Below are positions 1 to 9,214 of a DNA stretch of 64,000 nucleotides, one piece after another. The notes beneath the pieces are model-generated. The model ran no database searches, had not been told where the DNA came from, and worked only from the letters and a program-made list of their open reading frames with translations. Made by a program: the position numbers and the translations under genes. The stretch covers positions 191,858 through 255,857 of the forward strand of contig NZ_HE997647.1 in NCBI RefSeq assembly GCF_000312485.1, given 5' to 3'. Positions within the stretch are counted from its first letter, which is position 1, and each line of letters opens with the position of its first letter. This DNA comes from Yersinia massiliensis CCUG 53443 (lineage in GTDB: Bacteria > Pseudomonadota > Gammaproteobacteria > Enterobacterales > Enterobacteriaceae).

Positions 1-1851
1 AGTCACACCCAATGCATTGCCATTGACTCTAGCCGTCACACTGGCAATGCCGGTTACGGTTCCGGCGGTCAGCGTGGCGGTATAAATGCCACTACCACTT
101 TCCACGGCTGAACCGAGCGTGCCTAATGTCGTCGTAAAGGTCACGTTCTGACCAGACACCGGATTATCATGGCTGTCTTTTAGCGTCAGGGTGACCAGCG
201 ACGTATCACTACCGTTCGCCATAATATTGACGGGATTGGCGCTCAATATTGAGTTTACGCTGCTGATATCTTGAGGATTAACTTGAATAAGTGTTGTCGC
301 CCGATTAGAGGCATTGCCTTTTATATCATGGGCTACAGCGCTTAAAGTGTAGGTGTTATTGATACCGCGAGTGACTTGATAAGGTGGGTAAGTCACTTGA
401 ATCACGTGAGAGGAAAGCTGGCTAATATTCCCACCAGCAGCAATCAGAGAAGGCGCATCCCAATCGATTCGATCAGTAGCGTGTTGTGCGACGACTTGAG
501 CGGTCAGTACTGCGGTATCACCCTCAATACCCACTAATTGCGTGGGTAAACTCAGCCGAATTAATTCTTGTTTTTGATAATCAAGGACGATGTTGTTATT
601 GCGCTCAACCAGATCATATCGACTGCCAGTCAAGAGTCTAGTTGCCGCGACGACTGAAGGATCAATCTGTTTCTGCCAAGGTTCGCCCAGACGATAGTTA
701 AACTGCAAATTCATGCTGGTATCATTTTTACTATTTTGGCCGACACGATGGTCGACACCTAATGTCACTAATGGGATTGGGGTATAGCTAATACCCGTAG
801 TGACGGCATATGGATTCTTTTGTCTATTATCTTTACCGAAAAGAGCGACCTCATCGCCACGGTATTTTTCATACATTAACTTCCCACCCAATTGCGGGTA
901 GGAAGGAATATAGGCTTCTGCGCGGATATCAAAGCCATCAGCAGGTCGTTCGTTGTAATGTTCGAAATCTCGAGATTGGTGCCAGTCCGTGATACCAAAA
1001 TAACTGTTGGCGGATAATTTTAGATAATCAGTCCAAACTTCAGTCCCAACACCGAAACGCTGATTATGGCCAGTAAAGTCATTATCAAAGAAAGAGTTAA
1101 TGCCATACATCCATTGTCCAATATGGGTACGTACACCGATACCCACATTGACGGTATTGCGGCTATCTTTATTCCTTACTCCCAGTTGAGTGAATAACAG
1201 AAGTTCCTCTTGTTCATACAAAGGAGCAAGAAAATCCAAAGCGCTATTATCTAGATTAAAGTCATCATCAACATTCAACTGTATCTGCGCAGTACCAAAC
1301 TGATTTAACCATCCTTGAACTGATTGATTAGCTTCATTGATGATTGAGGATTTTACTTTCTGTCCGATATAACGAGTTGGGTCTTGTTTAGAGAGCATTT
1401 CTCCCGACAACATTCCTCCATTTGCGAGCTTCATTTCCGTATCTGTTGATATGTCATTTCCAGTTTGTATTGAAGGTAATGGCGGTGTTTTAGGTATATC
1501 AATTTCATCTCCAGCGCCCAATGAATCAAAAGGTATTTTAAATACACGAGATTGATTTAAATCCTTCAGTTGGTTAATGGATAATTGATATTGTTTCGCT
1601 ATCGACTCTGTCGTTTCTCCTTGGGAAAGAACATAAGGTCTTGTCGCTATTCCTTCGGAAAGCGTTGTTGCCATCGTTGTGGACGTAAATGAAATGATGA
1701 TGGGAAAACAAAGTTGAAGTGCAATTTTCTTCCAATTTATTCGTAAGGGGGGAATCGAATTATTAGGAATATTCTTGCCTTTTAAATAGGGTGTTTTTTT
1801 GTATTTCCTAATGATGAGCATGGCTAGCTCAAAATAATTAGATAGATTCAT
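1..1851 (-). CDS. Inverse autotransporter, invasin/intimin family (3' end outside window)
   Basis: The minus frame is open from an ATG at 1851 to the window edge, giving the first 617 residues. After an N-terminal extension of about 40 residues comes a hydrophobic segment (about 40-60) ending in an Ala-rich cleavage-like site. A LysM-like domain follows (about 72-120), with RPYVLSQGET and IAKQYQLSINQL. Next is the family's outer-membrane barrel (about 190-450), recognisable by GVGTEVW, NPYAVTTGISYTPIPLVTLG and LNFQ-like strands leading into NYRLGEPW. The DYQKQELIRLSLP linker and bacterial Ig-like repeats start after that (NPVSGQNVTFTTTLGTLGS near the edge). Such proteins insert in the outer membrane, bind peptidoglycan through LysM and display the C-terminal Ig domains, often as adhesins. 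The ligand cannot be told from this part. A Fur-like box lies about 110 bp upstream. Confidence 0.9.
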   Translation of the reverse strand, partial: MNLSNYFELAMLIIRKYKKTPYLKGKNIPNNSIPPLRINWKKIALQLCFPIIISFTSTTMATTLSEGIATRPYVLSQGETTESIAKQYQLSINQLKDLNQSRVFKIPFDSLGAGDEIDIPKTPPLPSIQTGNDISTDTEMKLANGGMLSGEMLSKQDPTRYIGQKVKSSIINEANQSVQGWLNQFGTAQIQLNVDDDFNLDNSALDFLAPLYEQEELLLFTQLGVRNKDSRNTVNVGIGVRTHIGQWMYGINSFFDNDFTGHNQRFGVGTEVWTDYLKLSANSYFGITDWHQSRDFEHYNERPADGFDIRAEAYIPSYPQLGGKLMYEKYRGDEVALFGKDNRQKNPYAVTTGISYTPIPLVTLGVDHRVGQNSKNDTSMNLQFNYRLGEPWQKQIDPSVVAATRLLTGSRYDLVERNNNIVLDYQKQELIRLSLPTQLVGIEGDTAVLTAQVVAQHATDRIDWDAPSLIAAGGNISQLSSHVIQVTYPPYQVTRGINNTYTLSAVAHDIKGNASNRATTLIQVNPQDISSVNSILSANPVNIMANGSDTSLVTLTLKDSHDNPVSGQNVTFTTTLGTLGSAVESGSGIYTATLTAGTVTGIASVTARVNGNALGVT

Positions 1852-2539
1852 GGTATTTAATCTCGAGTTTGTGAGTTGATTTTATGATTTTTTCATTTAA
1901 TCCCCGGTCAACCGAAAAAAAGAATCACACCAATAGCGTCTTTAATAAAAAAGAAGAGATGAAAATAATTATCATTTTATAAATATGGTTAAGCGCTATT
2001 GTTTTACAACATATAAACCTCCTTATTACATTTGTATTGTGCCTTGAATCGTAATTATGTGCTAATAACCCCCTGTTAATCTTGAATTATTAATATCAAA
2101 CGCAAGCCAATTGAGTGAGAAGCTATTATCAAAAAATAGAACGGTAATTGACTGAGTTATGATTATGAATAATTTTCATGTATAAAATTAGAAATAAAGT
2201 AAACAATGTGTTCGTGTGAAGCTCAGTCTATTTATTAGGAATTTTCTTGTCTTTGGTATCGCAATATAGAATGATTCATTTCCTCAGAAAGATAACATCC
2301 ATAGAATATCTCATATTAGATAGCGAATTAATTGAATCAGGTTAACATTTAATACTGAAAGTTTTAGCATTACGCTAGCCATCACGTTTTAAGAAAATAG
2401 AGGCTATAGACAAAGAATGTTTTACGAAGAGATATCGCGTTCTGCGAAGGTTGAAAATGAGTGATGGAGGGATTGGGTCATTGAGGGATTTTTTGTGGCA
2501 GTGGTTTGTGATGTTCATATCAATATGTTGGTACGAATA
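1852..2539. other. AT-rich intergenic region
   Basis: No convincing gene is seen in this stretch. It should carry the promoter of the inverse autotransporter (the Fur-like box is at its proximal end) and lies downstream of the small beta-barrel gene. Its base composition is markedly more AT-rich than the flanking core genes, a pattern often seen at H-NS-silenced surface-protein loci. Confidence 0.6.
1961..1979 (-). promoter_or_regulatory. Candidate Fur box upstream of the inverse autotransporter
   Basis: Read on the minus strand, this 19-mer matches 15 of 19 positions of the Fur consensus GATAATGATAATCATTATC, with an intact central ATGATAAT. It lies 110 bp upstream of the inverse autotransporter start. 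The surrounding DNA is very AT-rich, so a chance match is possible. Confidence 0.35.
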
Positions 2540-2557
2540 CCCCCTCAGATGAGGGGG
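2540..2557 (-). terminator. Stem-loop after the beta-barrel gene
   Basis: A perfect 8-bp GC-rich stem (ccccctca/tgaggggg) with a minimal 2-nt gap lies just past the stop of the 2565-3257 gene. There is no strong T run on the minus-strand side, so it may act as a 3'-end stabiliser rather than an intrinsic terminator. Confidence 0.45.
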
Positions 2558-2564
2558 AGAGGAT

Positions 2565-3257
2565 TTAAAACAGGTAACGAACACCAAATAAGAACTCACT
2601 AGACACTAAATGGGCTTTCATTTGTTCATCTTGTAATGATCTGGCGTTAGCAAATTGATTCAATCCGCTTTGAACATTCCCCATGTCAACGTAGCGATAA
2701 CCCAAGTCAAGAACCAGTGGCTCAATCGGTGAATAGCTCACGCCCGCGCCGATGGCATAGGTGAGATTATTTTGCGTACTGCTAGCATATTGCCGTGCTG
2801 GATTACCTTGCCAGCCATCAGAACTGATTTTGGCAACACCAATACCCAATGTGCCATATAAAGAGAAGCCATGGCTCAATGCGATATCACGATATGCGTT
2901 CAACATCAGCCGCTCAGAATTAATATTCTGATGATTAAAGCTTGTCGGGAAGTTAGTCGAACCACTGGTATATGTAGATTTATTCTTGAAGGTGTATTCA
3001 CCCTCAGTACGCCAGCCATTACCAAATTGATAACCGGCTGCAATAGCACCATTATAGAAATTATCGCTATCTTGACCTGAAACAAATGAACCAATACCTG
3101 GACGACTACTCGTATCCATGTTCTTCGCTTCTTGGAACGTTCTCAAAAGTTTAATTGAACCATAATAGCCCTCTTGATCAATTTGATCAGCAATGGCTGG
3201 CGCTGAAGAGGCGATGAGTAATCCGGCGGCGATAGCAATAGTACAGTTGCGCATCAT
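2565..3257 (-). CDS. Outer-membrane beta-barrel protein (Opa/OmpA-like barrel family)
   Basis: The 230-residue product has a clear signal peptide (MMRNCTIAIAAGLLIASSAPAIA, cleaved near residue 23). Alternating amphipathic strands follow, and it ends in a classical barrel signature, FLFGVRYLF, with terminal Phe. Strand-like segments such as NGAIAAGYQFGNGWRTEGEY and GAGVSYSPIEPLVLDLGYRYVDMG are typical of eight-stranded OMP_b-brl porins. The start is backed by AAGGAA about 8 bp upstream; the second ATG (3254) is an alternative. It is on the same strand as, and next to, the inverse autotransporter but separated by about 700 bp, so co-transcription is not implied. The precise function (adhesin, serum resistance or structural) is unknown. 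Confidence 0.8.
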   Translation of the reverse strand: MMRNCTIAIAAGLLIASSAPAIADQIDQEGYYGSIKLLRTFQEAKNMDTSSRPGIGSFVSGQDSDNFYNGAIAAGYQFGNGWRTEGEYTFKNKSTYTSGSTNFPTSFNHQNINSERLMLNAYRDIALSHGFSLYGTLGIGVAKISSDGWQGNPARQYASSTQNNLTYAIGAGVSYSPIEPLVLDLGYRYVDMGNVQSGLNQFANARSLQDEQMKAHLVSSEFLFGVRYLF

Positions 3258-3688
3258 GATATGTGTTCCTTACATATTTATTTATAGGCGATCTTGATGA
3301 GATGGATATCCACTGAATAACGTGTAAATTTGAGCCCGTTTAGGGTTGGATAAGATTAGTAATATTGAAATGAAGAGTAAATTCGTATAATTACTCGTTA
3401 TCTACGTATAAATACGGACTGGTGGGGTGATTTAAACTTTATTGACATTTGGCAATAAATATCCAGCTTGGAAAATATTTAAAATAGTATTTTGAATCGG
3501 TTTATCTCTTTTAATGGAAATTCAGCGACAAAAAACACCATTAACCAGACGTACTTCTTCCTGAAGATATCGCTTGGGTAAAAAGTTAATTATTTACCCC
3601 TTCAGCCAACGTGAGCCTTAAATTCACCATCGTAAGATATTTGCAACAGTGTTTTTGCAACAGTGTTTTTTGCAAGAGTAGTTTGCAA
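3258..3688. other. Intergenic region with a short direct repeat next to the LysR stop
   Basis: This 431-bp stretch is the upstream region of the beta-barrel gene and has no credible ORF. At 3641-3688, directly abutting the LysR stop codon, a 14-16-bp motif starting ttgcaacagtgttt occurs twice, followed by a diverged third copy. This is probably a small slippage duplication. Confidence 0.5.
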
Positions 3689-4600
<912 letters not shown>

Positions 4601-4633
4601 TTAGGATGAATTTTAATGAGTATAACTTAACTC

Positions 4634-4648
4634 ATGAGTCAGACTCAT
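4634..4648. promoter_or_regulatory. LysR-type T-N11-A operator candidate
   Basis: The 15-mer ATGAGTCAGACTCAT is a perfect interrupted palindrome with the T-N11-A geometry of LTTR boxes. It sits between the LysR gene and the divergent cupin remnant/alcohol dehydrogenase, where the autoregulatory site is expected. No further experiment-like evidence is visible. Confidence 0.55.
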
Positions 4649-4824
4649 AGAAGCATCCATATTTAACCCGCTAATCCGCCACTAAGATATTTGCTACCTT
4701 CCCTATTACCAGCATTGCTCTGATATATGCCGCCTTATTTGAACGGGGTTCGGTCAGGTGTGCATTCTCTACCGTTATCACTATTTTGATCAATGTCGCG
4801 TCAAATCTTAACGAAGGAATAACG

Positions 4825-5024
4825 ATGAAATTCTCCACAGCGTCTACAGTTATCTTGTCCATATTTAGATCGGCGACTTTCGCCAATGTGGAGGACAAAG
4901 TGAAAATTACCTCAAGTGGTTCCCACCCTTCCTGGCCCTGACGCATATCGCTATCGCCGAATCCCTCAATGGCAGCCCTGTTGAGTGGATGGAAAAAGTC
5001 AGTGATGAGCAGTACCGGAAATAA
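4825..5024 (+). pseudogene. Cupin-domain protein, internally deleted remnant
   Basis: The left part begins ATG with a signal-like segment and [19 protein letters not shown], which resembles the N-terminus of small periplasmic cupin (quercetinase-like) proteins. It then breaks off. Directly after, in another frame, [11 protein letters not shown] and [14 protein letters not shown] followed by TAA match the C-terminus of the same family. The whole cupin barrel core (metal-binding HTHP and PGxxHWHG motifs) is missing, and the two ends are out of frame by two bases, so the junction is near 4940. An intact gene would be about 450 bp. The remnant sits between the LysR gene and the alcohol dehydrogenase, so it was probably the first gene of that LysR-controlled unit. 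Confidence 0.7.
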
Positions 5025-5078
5025 CTCGGCTGCTTATTGCATCGAAATTGACCGTACTCAAAATACTGGAGATATCCC

Positions 5079-6134
5079 ATGACAATGAAAGTACTCGGTT
5101 ATGCCGCTAAATCAGCACAAGTCCCACTTGCACCGTTAGAATTTACCCGTCGAGATCCACGTCCCGACGATGTGGTGATGGAGGTACTCTATTGCGGTGT
5201 TTGCCATTCTGACCTGCATCAGGCACATAATGATTGGGGGTTCAGCACCTATCCTCTGGTGCCAGGCCATGAAGTGATTGGGCGTGTGACGGCTATCGGC
5301 AAAGAGGTGACGAAATTCAAAGTGGGTGATTTTGCTGGCATTGGCTGCATGGTCGATTCCTGTCGAGAATGCCAACCCTGTCAGGCGGGCTTAGAGCAGT
5401 ATTGTGAAGTCGGTAACATCCAAACCTACAATGGTGTTGACCGCCATGACCATACACCGACTTTCGGTGGCTACTCGCAAGCGATTGTCGCCTCTGAAGA
5501 TTTTGTGCTGAAAATGCCCGCAGGCTTGGATCTGAAAGCGGCGGCACCGCTTTTGTGTGCCGGTATCACTACTTGGTCACCGCTACGTCATTGGAACATT
5601 GGCAAAGGCAGCAAAGTGGCGGTTGTGGGGCTGGGCGGATTGGGTCATATGGCATTAAAGCTGGCGAATGCGCTGGGTGCTGAAGTGACTCTTTTTACGC
5701 GTTCAGCCAGCAAAGAGGCTGATGCCCGCCGCTTAGGGGCTCATCACATTGTGTTATCCACTGAAGACGCACAAATGGCGGCAGCTAAAGGGCAGTTCGA
5801 TCTGATTATCGATACCGTGCCTTATGTGCACGATCTCATGCCCTACATCCCGACATTAAAAGTTGATGGGACACTGGTGTTGGTGGGGTATTTAGGCGAT
5901 CTCAGCCCGATGCTAAATACCATGCCACTCATTCTGGCGCGGCGCTCGGTAGCAGGTTCATGTATCGGTGGCATTGCTGAAACACAGGAAATGCTGGATT
6001 TCTGCGCTAAGCACGGCATCGTTTCAGATATCGAAATGATCAACATTCAAGATATTAATGAGGCTTACGAGCGCATGGTAAAAAGCGATGTGAAATACCG
6101 CTTTGTCATTGATATGGCATCACTGAAAGCCTAA
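5079..6134 (+). CDS. Zinc-dependent NAD(P) alcohol dehydrogenase (CAD/YahK family)
   Basis: The 351-residue product is a medium-chain dehydrogenase. Catalytic zinc ligands are visible as Cys39 (YCGVCHSD) and the His of GHE (His64). A structural zinc lobe has Cys95, Cys98, Cys101 and Cys109. The Rossmann motif VVGLGGLGHMALK is followed by FTRSASK, whose basic and hydroxyl residues favour NADP(H). This family reduces a broad range of aldehydes in the cytosol, so aldehyde detoxification is the likely job. The start has GGAG 8 bp upstream. It follows the cupin remnant and probably belongs to the unit governed by the divergent LysR gene. Confidence 0.92.
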   Translation: MTMKVLGYAAKSAQVPLAPLEFTRRDPRPDDVVMEVLYCGVCHSDLHQAHNDWGFSTYPLVPGHEVIGRVTAIGKEVTKFKVGDFAGIGCMVDSCRECQPCQAGLEQYCEVGNIQTYNGVDRHDHTPTFGGYSQAIVASEDFVLKMPAGLDLKAAAPLLCAGITTWSPLRHWNIGKGSKVAVVGLGGLGHMALKLANALGAEVTLFTRSASKEADARRLGAHHIVLSTEDAQMAAAKGQFDLIIDTVPYVHDLMPYIPTLKVDGTLVLVGYLGDLSPMLNTMPLILARRSVAGSCIGGIAETQEMLDFCAKHGIVSDIEMINIQDINEAYERMVKSDVKYRFVIDMASLKA

Positions 6135-6198
6135 ATCATCACAATCACTTAAATGCCACGGTGCTGTGGCATTTAAGTCGATTCAAGCGGCAGCCGTA

Positions 6199-6903
6199 TT
6201 ACTCTGGTAAATCAATGAGCAGTGCCCGCAAAGGTGTTTCTGCTTTAATCACCAAATGTTGTTCTTCTTGCACAAAAGCGCCATCACCACAGGTTAGGCG
6301 TTGAGGCTCATTGACTTGTGGCCCTTCTACGGCAACGGTTCCATGGATAGATTGCAGGTAAGCTCTAGGGCCGTGAAGGTTAATCGTATACTGTTCTCCA
6401 GCCGCTAAATCCAGATGATGAATCCAAACTTGCTGGCGCAGCTTGAGGCTACCTTGCTCGCCGTCAGGGGATGCCAGTAGTCGTAATGGCTGCGTGCATA
6501 ATGACAGTTGCTGAGCCGTTTGACTCTCCTGATCAGGGCAGGCATTGAGCCATAACTGAATGCGAGTTAAAGGTTGGTCGGCACTCAAGTTATGCTCGCT
6601 ATAGCTGACACCCGGTTGCGTCGAGAAAAGCAGCACATCGCCCTTTTTGCCCCGGACATGGTGGCCCAAACTATCTCGATACTCTGCTTCGCCCTGTAAA
6701 ATCAGGTTGAGGATATCCACTCGAGGATAAGTCCGAGGTTGGAATGAAGCACCGAGTGCGAGTACTTCCTGATTCAAAACACGCAGCGAAGCATAGCCGA
6801 GTAGTTTTGGATCAAAATAATGACCAAAAGAAAAAGTATATCGGGCTTGGAGCCAACCAAAGTCAGCCTGCCCGCATTGTTTTGCTGTTCTGCATGTGAT
6901 CAT
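6199..6903 (-). CDS. yhaK: Pirin-family bicupin YhaK
   Basis: The 234-residue product matches E. coli YhaK nearly end to end, including ARYTFSFGHYFDPKLLGYASL, FQPRTYPRVDILNLIL and the HGPRAYLQSIHG segment. YhaK is a cytosolic pirin-like bicupin that has been proposed as a redox or oxidative-stress sensor; its substrate is not established. The unusual feature of the YhaK branch is that canonical pirin metal ligands are poorly kept. It is divergent from yhaJ, whose product is known in E. coli to bind the yhaK region. An ERIC element lies in the shared upstream region. Confidence 0.93.
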   Translation of the reverse strand: MITCRTAKQCGQADFGWLQARYTFSFGHYFDPKLLGYASLRVLNQEVLALGASFQPRTYPRVDILNLILQGEAEYRDSLGHHVRGKKGDVLLFSTQPGVSYSEHNLSADQPLTRIQLWLNACPDQESQTAQQLSLCTQPLRLLASPDGEQGSLKLRQQVWIHHLDLAAGEQYTINLHGPRAYLQSIHGTVAVEGPQVNEPQRLTCGDGAFVQEEQHLVIKAETPLRALLIDLPE

Positions 6904-6919
6904 GACAGTGATTGCTCCT

Positions 6920-7038
6920 TATACCCTTCATCTTTCAAGCTGCAGGTGTGTTGCCTGCACTCACTCACCCGAGTCACTGACTTGTGTCAGCTTGTCAGGA
7001 CTCTTTCGTTTATCTGCAACATCAGTGATTTTGGGTAC
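6920..7038. repeat. ERIC-type intergenic repeat
   Basis: The element is about 119 bp and bounded by TACCC...GGGTA ends, with the internal ERIC signature (cacccgagtcactgacttgtgtcagcttgtca split across the centre). It is folded as a long imperfect palindrome and sits between the divergent yhaK and yhaJ genes. Confidence 0.65.
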
Positions 7039-7141
7039 AATTTGTAGATATTAATCAGTAAACAGATGGTAAGCGTCTGGACGCCGGATTGTTAGCCAGT
7101 TAATCTGGTCGCTATGTTCAAATTTCCTGATTGAGATAATA

Positions 7142-8038
7142 ATGGGCAAAGATCGGGCGCTAACGTTAGAAGCATTGAGAGTGATGGATGCCATTGATCG
7201 TCGTGGCAGTTTTGCAGCGGCAGCCGACGAGCTAGGACGTGTGCCTTCAGCGTTGAGCTACACCATGCAAAAGCTCGAAGAAGAGCTGGATGTCGTGTTA
7301 TTTGACCGTTCTGGCCATCGCACCAAATTTACCAATGTCGGGCGCATGTTACTTGATCGTGGGCGTGTACTGTTGGAAGCGGCAGACAAACTCACGACCG
7401 ATGCCGAGGCATTGGCCCGTGGCTGGGAAACTCACATTACGATCGTCAGTGAGGCATTATCTCCCGCGTGGAAATTGTTCCCACTGGTAGACAAACTGGC
7501 GCTCAAAGCGAACACGCAAGTCTCTATCTTTACCGAAGTCTTGGCTGGAGCATGGGAGCGGTTAGAGCAGGGGCGAGCAGATATCGTGATCGCACCAGAC
7601 ATGCATTTTCGTGCTTCTTCAGAAATAAACAGCCGTAAATTGTACAAAGTGACCAGCGTCTATGTTGCCAGCCCAGACCATCCCATTCATCTGGAGCCGG
7701 AACCACTGTCAGAACTGACGCGAGTGAAATACCGTGGTGTGGCCGTCGCCGATACTGCCCGTGAACGGCCGGTATTAACGGTGCAATTGCTTGATAAGCA
7801 GCAGCGATTAACCGTCAGCACCATAGAAGACAAACGGCGAGCGCTATTAGCCGGCTTGGGTGTCGCGACTATGCCTTATGAGATGGTCGAAAAAGATATC
7901 GAAGAAGGTCGCTTACGCGTTGTCGGGCCTGAATATAGCCGTGAGGCCGATATTATTATGGCATGGCGTCGCGACAGCATGGGTGAGGCTAAATCCTGGT
8001 GTTTGAGAGAGATCCCTAAGCTTCTGGGGCGAGGATAA
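7142..8038 (+). CDS. yhaJ: LysR-family regulator YhaJ
   Basis: The 298-residue product starts with an LTTR helix-turn-helix (SFAAAADELGRVPSALSYTMQKLEEEL, about 21-47) and continues with an effector domain. It is recognisably YhaJ along its whole length. In E. coli YhaJ activates yqjF and yhaK in response to aromatic compounds (nitrotoluene degradation products) and has been tied to type III secretion control in pathogenic strains. Here the likely targets yhaK (divergent) and yqjG/yqjF (convergent, minus strand) are immediate neighbours. The E. coli genes yhaH and yhaI are not present between yhaJ and yqjG. Confidence 0.93.
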   Translation: MGKDRALTLEALRVMDAIDRRGSFAAAADELGRVPSALSYTMQKLEEELDVVLFDRSGHRTKFTNVGRMLLDRGRVLLEAADKLTTDAEALARGWETHITIVSEALSPAWKLFPLVDKLALKANTQVSIFTEVLAGAWERLEQGRADIVIAPDMHFRASSEINSRKLYKVTSVYVASPDHPIHLEPEPLSELTRVKYRGVAVADTARERPVLTVQLLDKQQRLTVSTIEDKRRALLAGLGVATMPYEMVEKDIEEGRLRVVGPEYSREADIIMAWRRDSMGEAKSWCLREIPKLLGRG

Positions 8039-8049
8039 ACCGCTTCGCA

Positions 8050-8088
8050 TCGTCATACTGAGATGTTGTACCCTGCTCAGTATGACGA
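8050..8088. terminator. Bidirectional stem-loop between yhaJ and yqjG
   Basis: A perfect 13-bp inverted repeat (tcgtcatactgag/ctcagtatgacga) with a 13-nt loop lies between the convergent yhaJ and yqjG stops. It lacks a clear T run on either side, so it probably terminates weakly or protects 3' ends. Confidence 0.55.
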
Positions 8089-8107
8089 CGTTTGCGACGT
8101 GCACGCA

Positions 8108-9094
8108 TCAAGCAAAACGTTTATCTCTGCCATGGGCTGCTAGCAAATCTTGCTGTGGGCCGATGGAGATAATCCCAAAGGGATTAATGGTGCCGTGACT
8201 GCGGTAATAGTGATTGCGGATATGAGCGAAATCCACAGTTTCGGCAATCCCTGGCATTTGATAGATCTCGCGCAAGAAACCATAAATATTCGGGTAATCG
8301 CTGATGCGGCGTTTATCACATTTGAAATGTGTGACATAAACCGGATCAAAACGCACCAGTGTGGTCCATAAGCGCAAATCTGCTTCCGTGAGAGTATTGC
8401 CCGCCAAATAGCGATGTTTCGCCAATATCTGCTCTAGCCTATCTAAGGCATCGAACAAGGTGGCTACGGCTTCATCATAGGCAGATTGAGTCGTTGCAAA
8501 TCCTGCCTTATATACCCCGTTATTGACCTGATCGTAAACCCAACTATTGATATCATCGATATCACTGCGCAAAGCCGCAGGGTAGTAATCACCGGCTATT
8601 GCACCCACATTATCAAAAACACTATTGAACATACGAATAATGTCAGCCGATTCATTGCTGACGACCGTCTGCTGCTGCTTGTCCCACAGCACTGGAACCG
8701 TCACACGCCCACTGTAATCAGGGTCAGCGCGTAGATAGAGCTGGTAAAGATAATCAAGCTGGTAGAGCTCATCACCGGTAGCCGCAGGGAAGTCGCGAGC
8801 GAAAGTCCAGCCATTCTCCAGCATCAATGGGTGTACGACAGACACAGAAATCAGTGATTCCAAGCCTTTCAATGTGCGCATCAGTAAAGTACGGTGTGCC
8901 CACGGGCAAGCAAGGGAAACATATAAATGATAACGGTTTGCCTCGGCTTTAAAACCGGCTTTACCTTGTGGCCCAGCTTGACCATCAGCGGTGACCCAAT
9001 TACGGAACTGCGAAGTACTGCGTTTGAAGTGACCACCGGTAGATTTCGTGTCATACCAGATATCTTTCCACTTGCCGTCAACGAGTTGCCCCAT
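8108..9094 (-). CDS. yqjG: Glutathionyl-hydroquinone reductase YqjG
   Basis: The 328-residue product is an Xi-class glutathione transferase. Catalytic Cys63 lies in the LACPWAHRTL motif, and the C-terminal all-helical domain holds the family's Tyr-rich pocket (FKCDKRRISDYPN). It reduces glutathionyl-hydroquinones back to hydroquinones with glutathione in the cytosol. Its place beside yqjF and the YhaJ gene agrees with a quinone/aromatic stress role. The start is fixed by MGQLVDGKW, the usual family N-terminus. Confidence 0.95.
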   Translation of the reverse strand: MGQLVDGKWKDIWYDTKSTGGHFKRSTSQFRNWVTADGQAGPQGKAGFKAEANRYHLYVSLACPWAHRTLLMRTLKGLESLISVSVVHPLMLENGWTFARDFPAATGDELYQLDYLYQLYLRADPDYSGRVTVPVLWDKQQQTVVSNESADIIRMFNSVFDNVGAIAGDYYPAALRSDIDDINSWVYDQVNNGVYKAGFATTQSAYDEAVATLFDALDRLEQILAKHRYLAGNTLTEADLRLWTTLVRFDPVYVTHFKCDKRRISDYPNIYGFLREIYQMPGIAETVDFAHIRNHYYRSHGTINPFGIISIGPQQDLLAAHGRDKRFA

Positions 9095-9137
9095 ACTATC
9101 CCCCTAAATAAACACGCCCTACCAATTGATAGGGCGT

Positions 9138-9185
9138 ATTAACTGTAGCCTTTATTAACTGTCGTCTTTATTAACTCTAGTCTTT
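9138..9185. repeat. Three tandem 16-bp repeats in the yqjF-yqjG gap
   Basis: Units of attaactgtagccttt occur three times in a row with one to three changes each. They lie directly next to a small hairpin (cgccctaccaattgatagggcg, 9115-9136). Both lie between yqjF and yqjG on the minus strand and may modulate read-through. Confidence 0.7.
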
Positions 9186-9214
9186 ATTGGCTGGTTATAT
9201 GCGCTGCCCGCTGA

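Noticed and set aside
2375-2599. 74-codon ORF on the minus strand after the beta-barrel gene
   Set aside because: It overlaps the barrel gene's 3' end in another frame, covers the stem-loop and has no family-like sequence or ribosome site.
4671-4946. 91-codon minus-strand ORF upstream of the alcohol dehydrogenase
   Set aside because: It is antisense to the cupin remnant, whose two ends match a known family in the plus direction.
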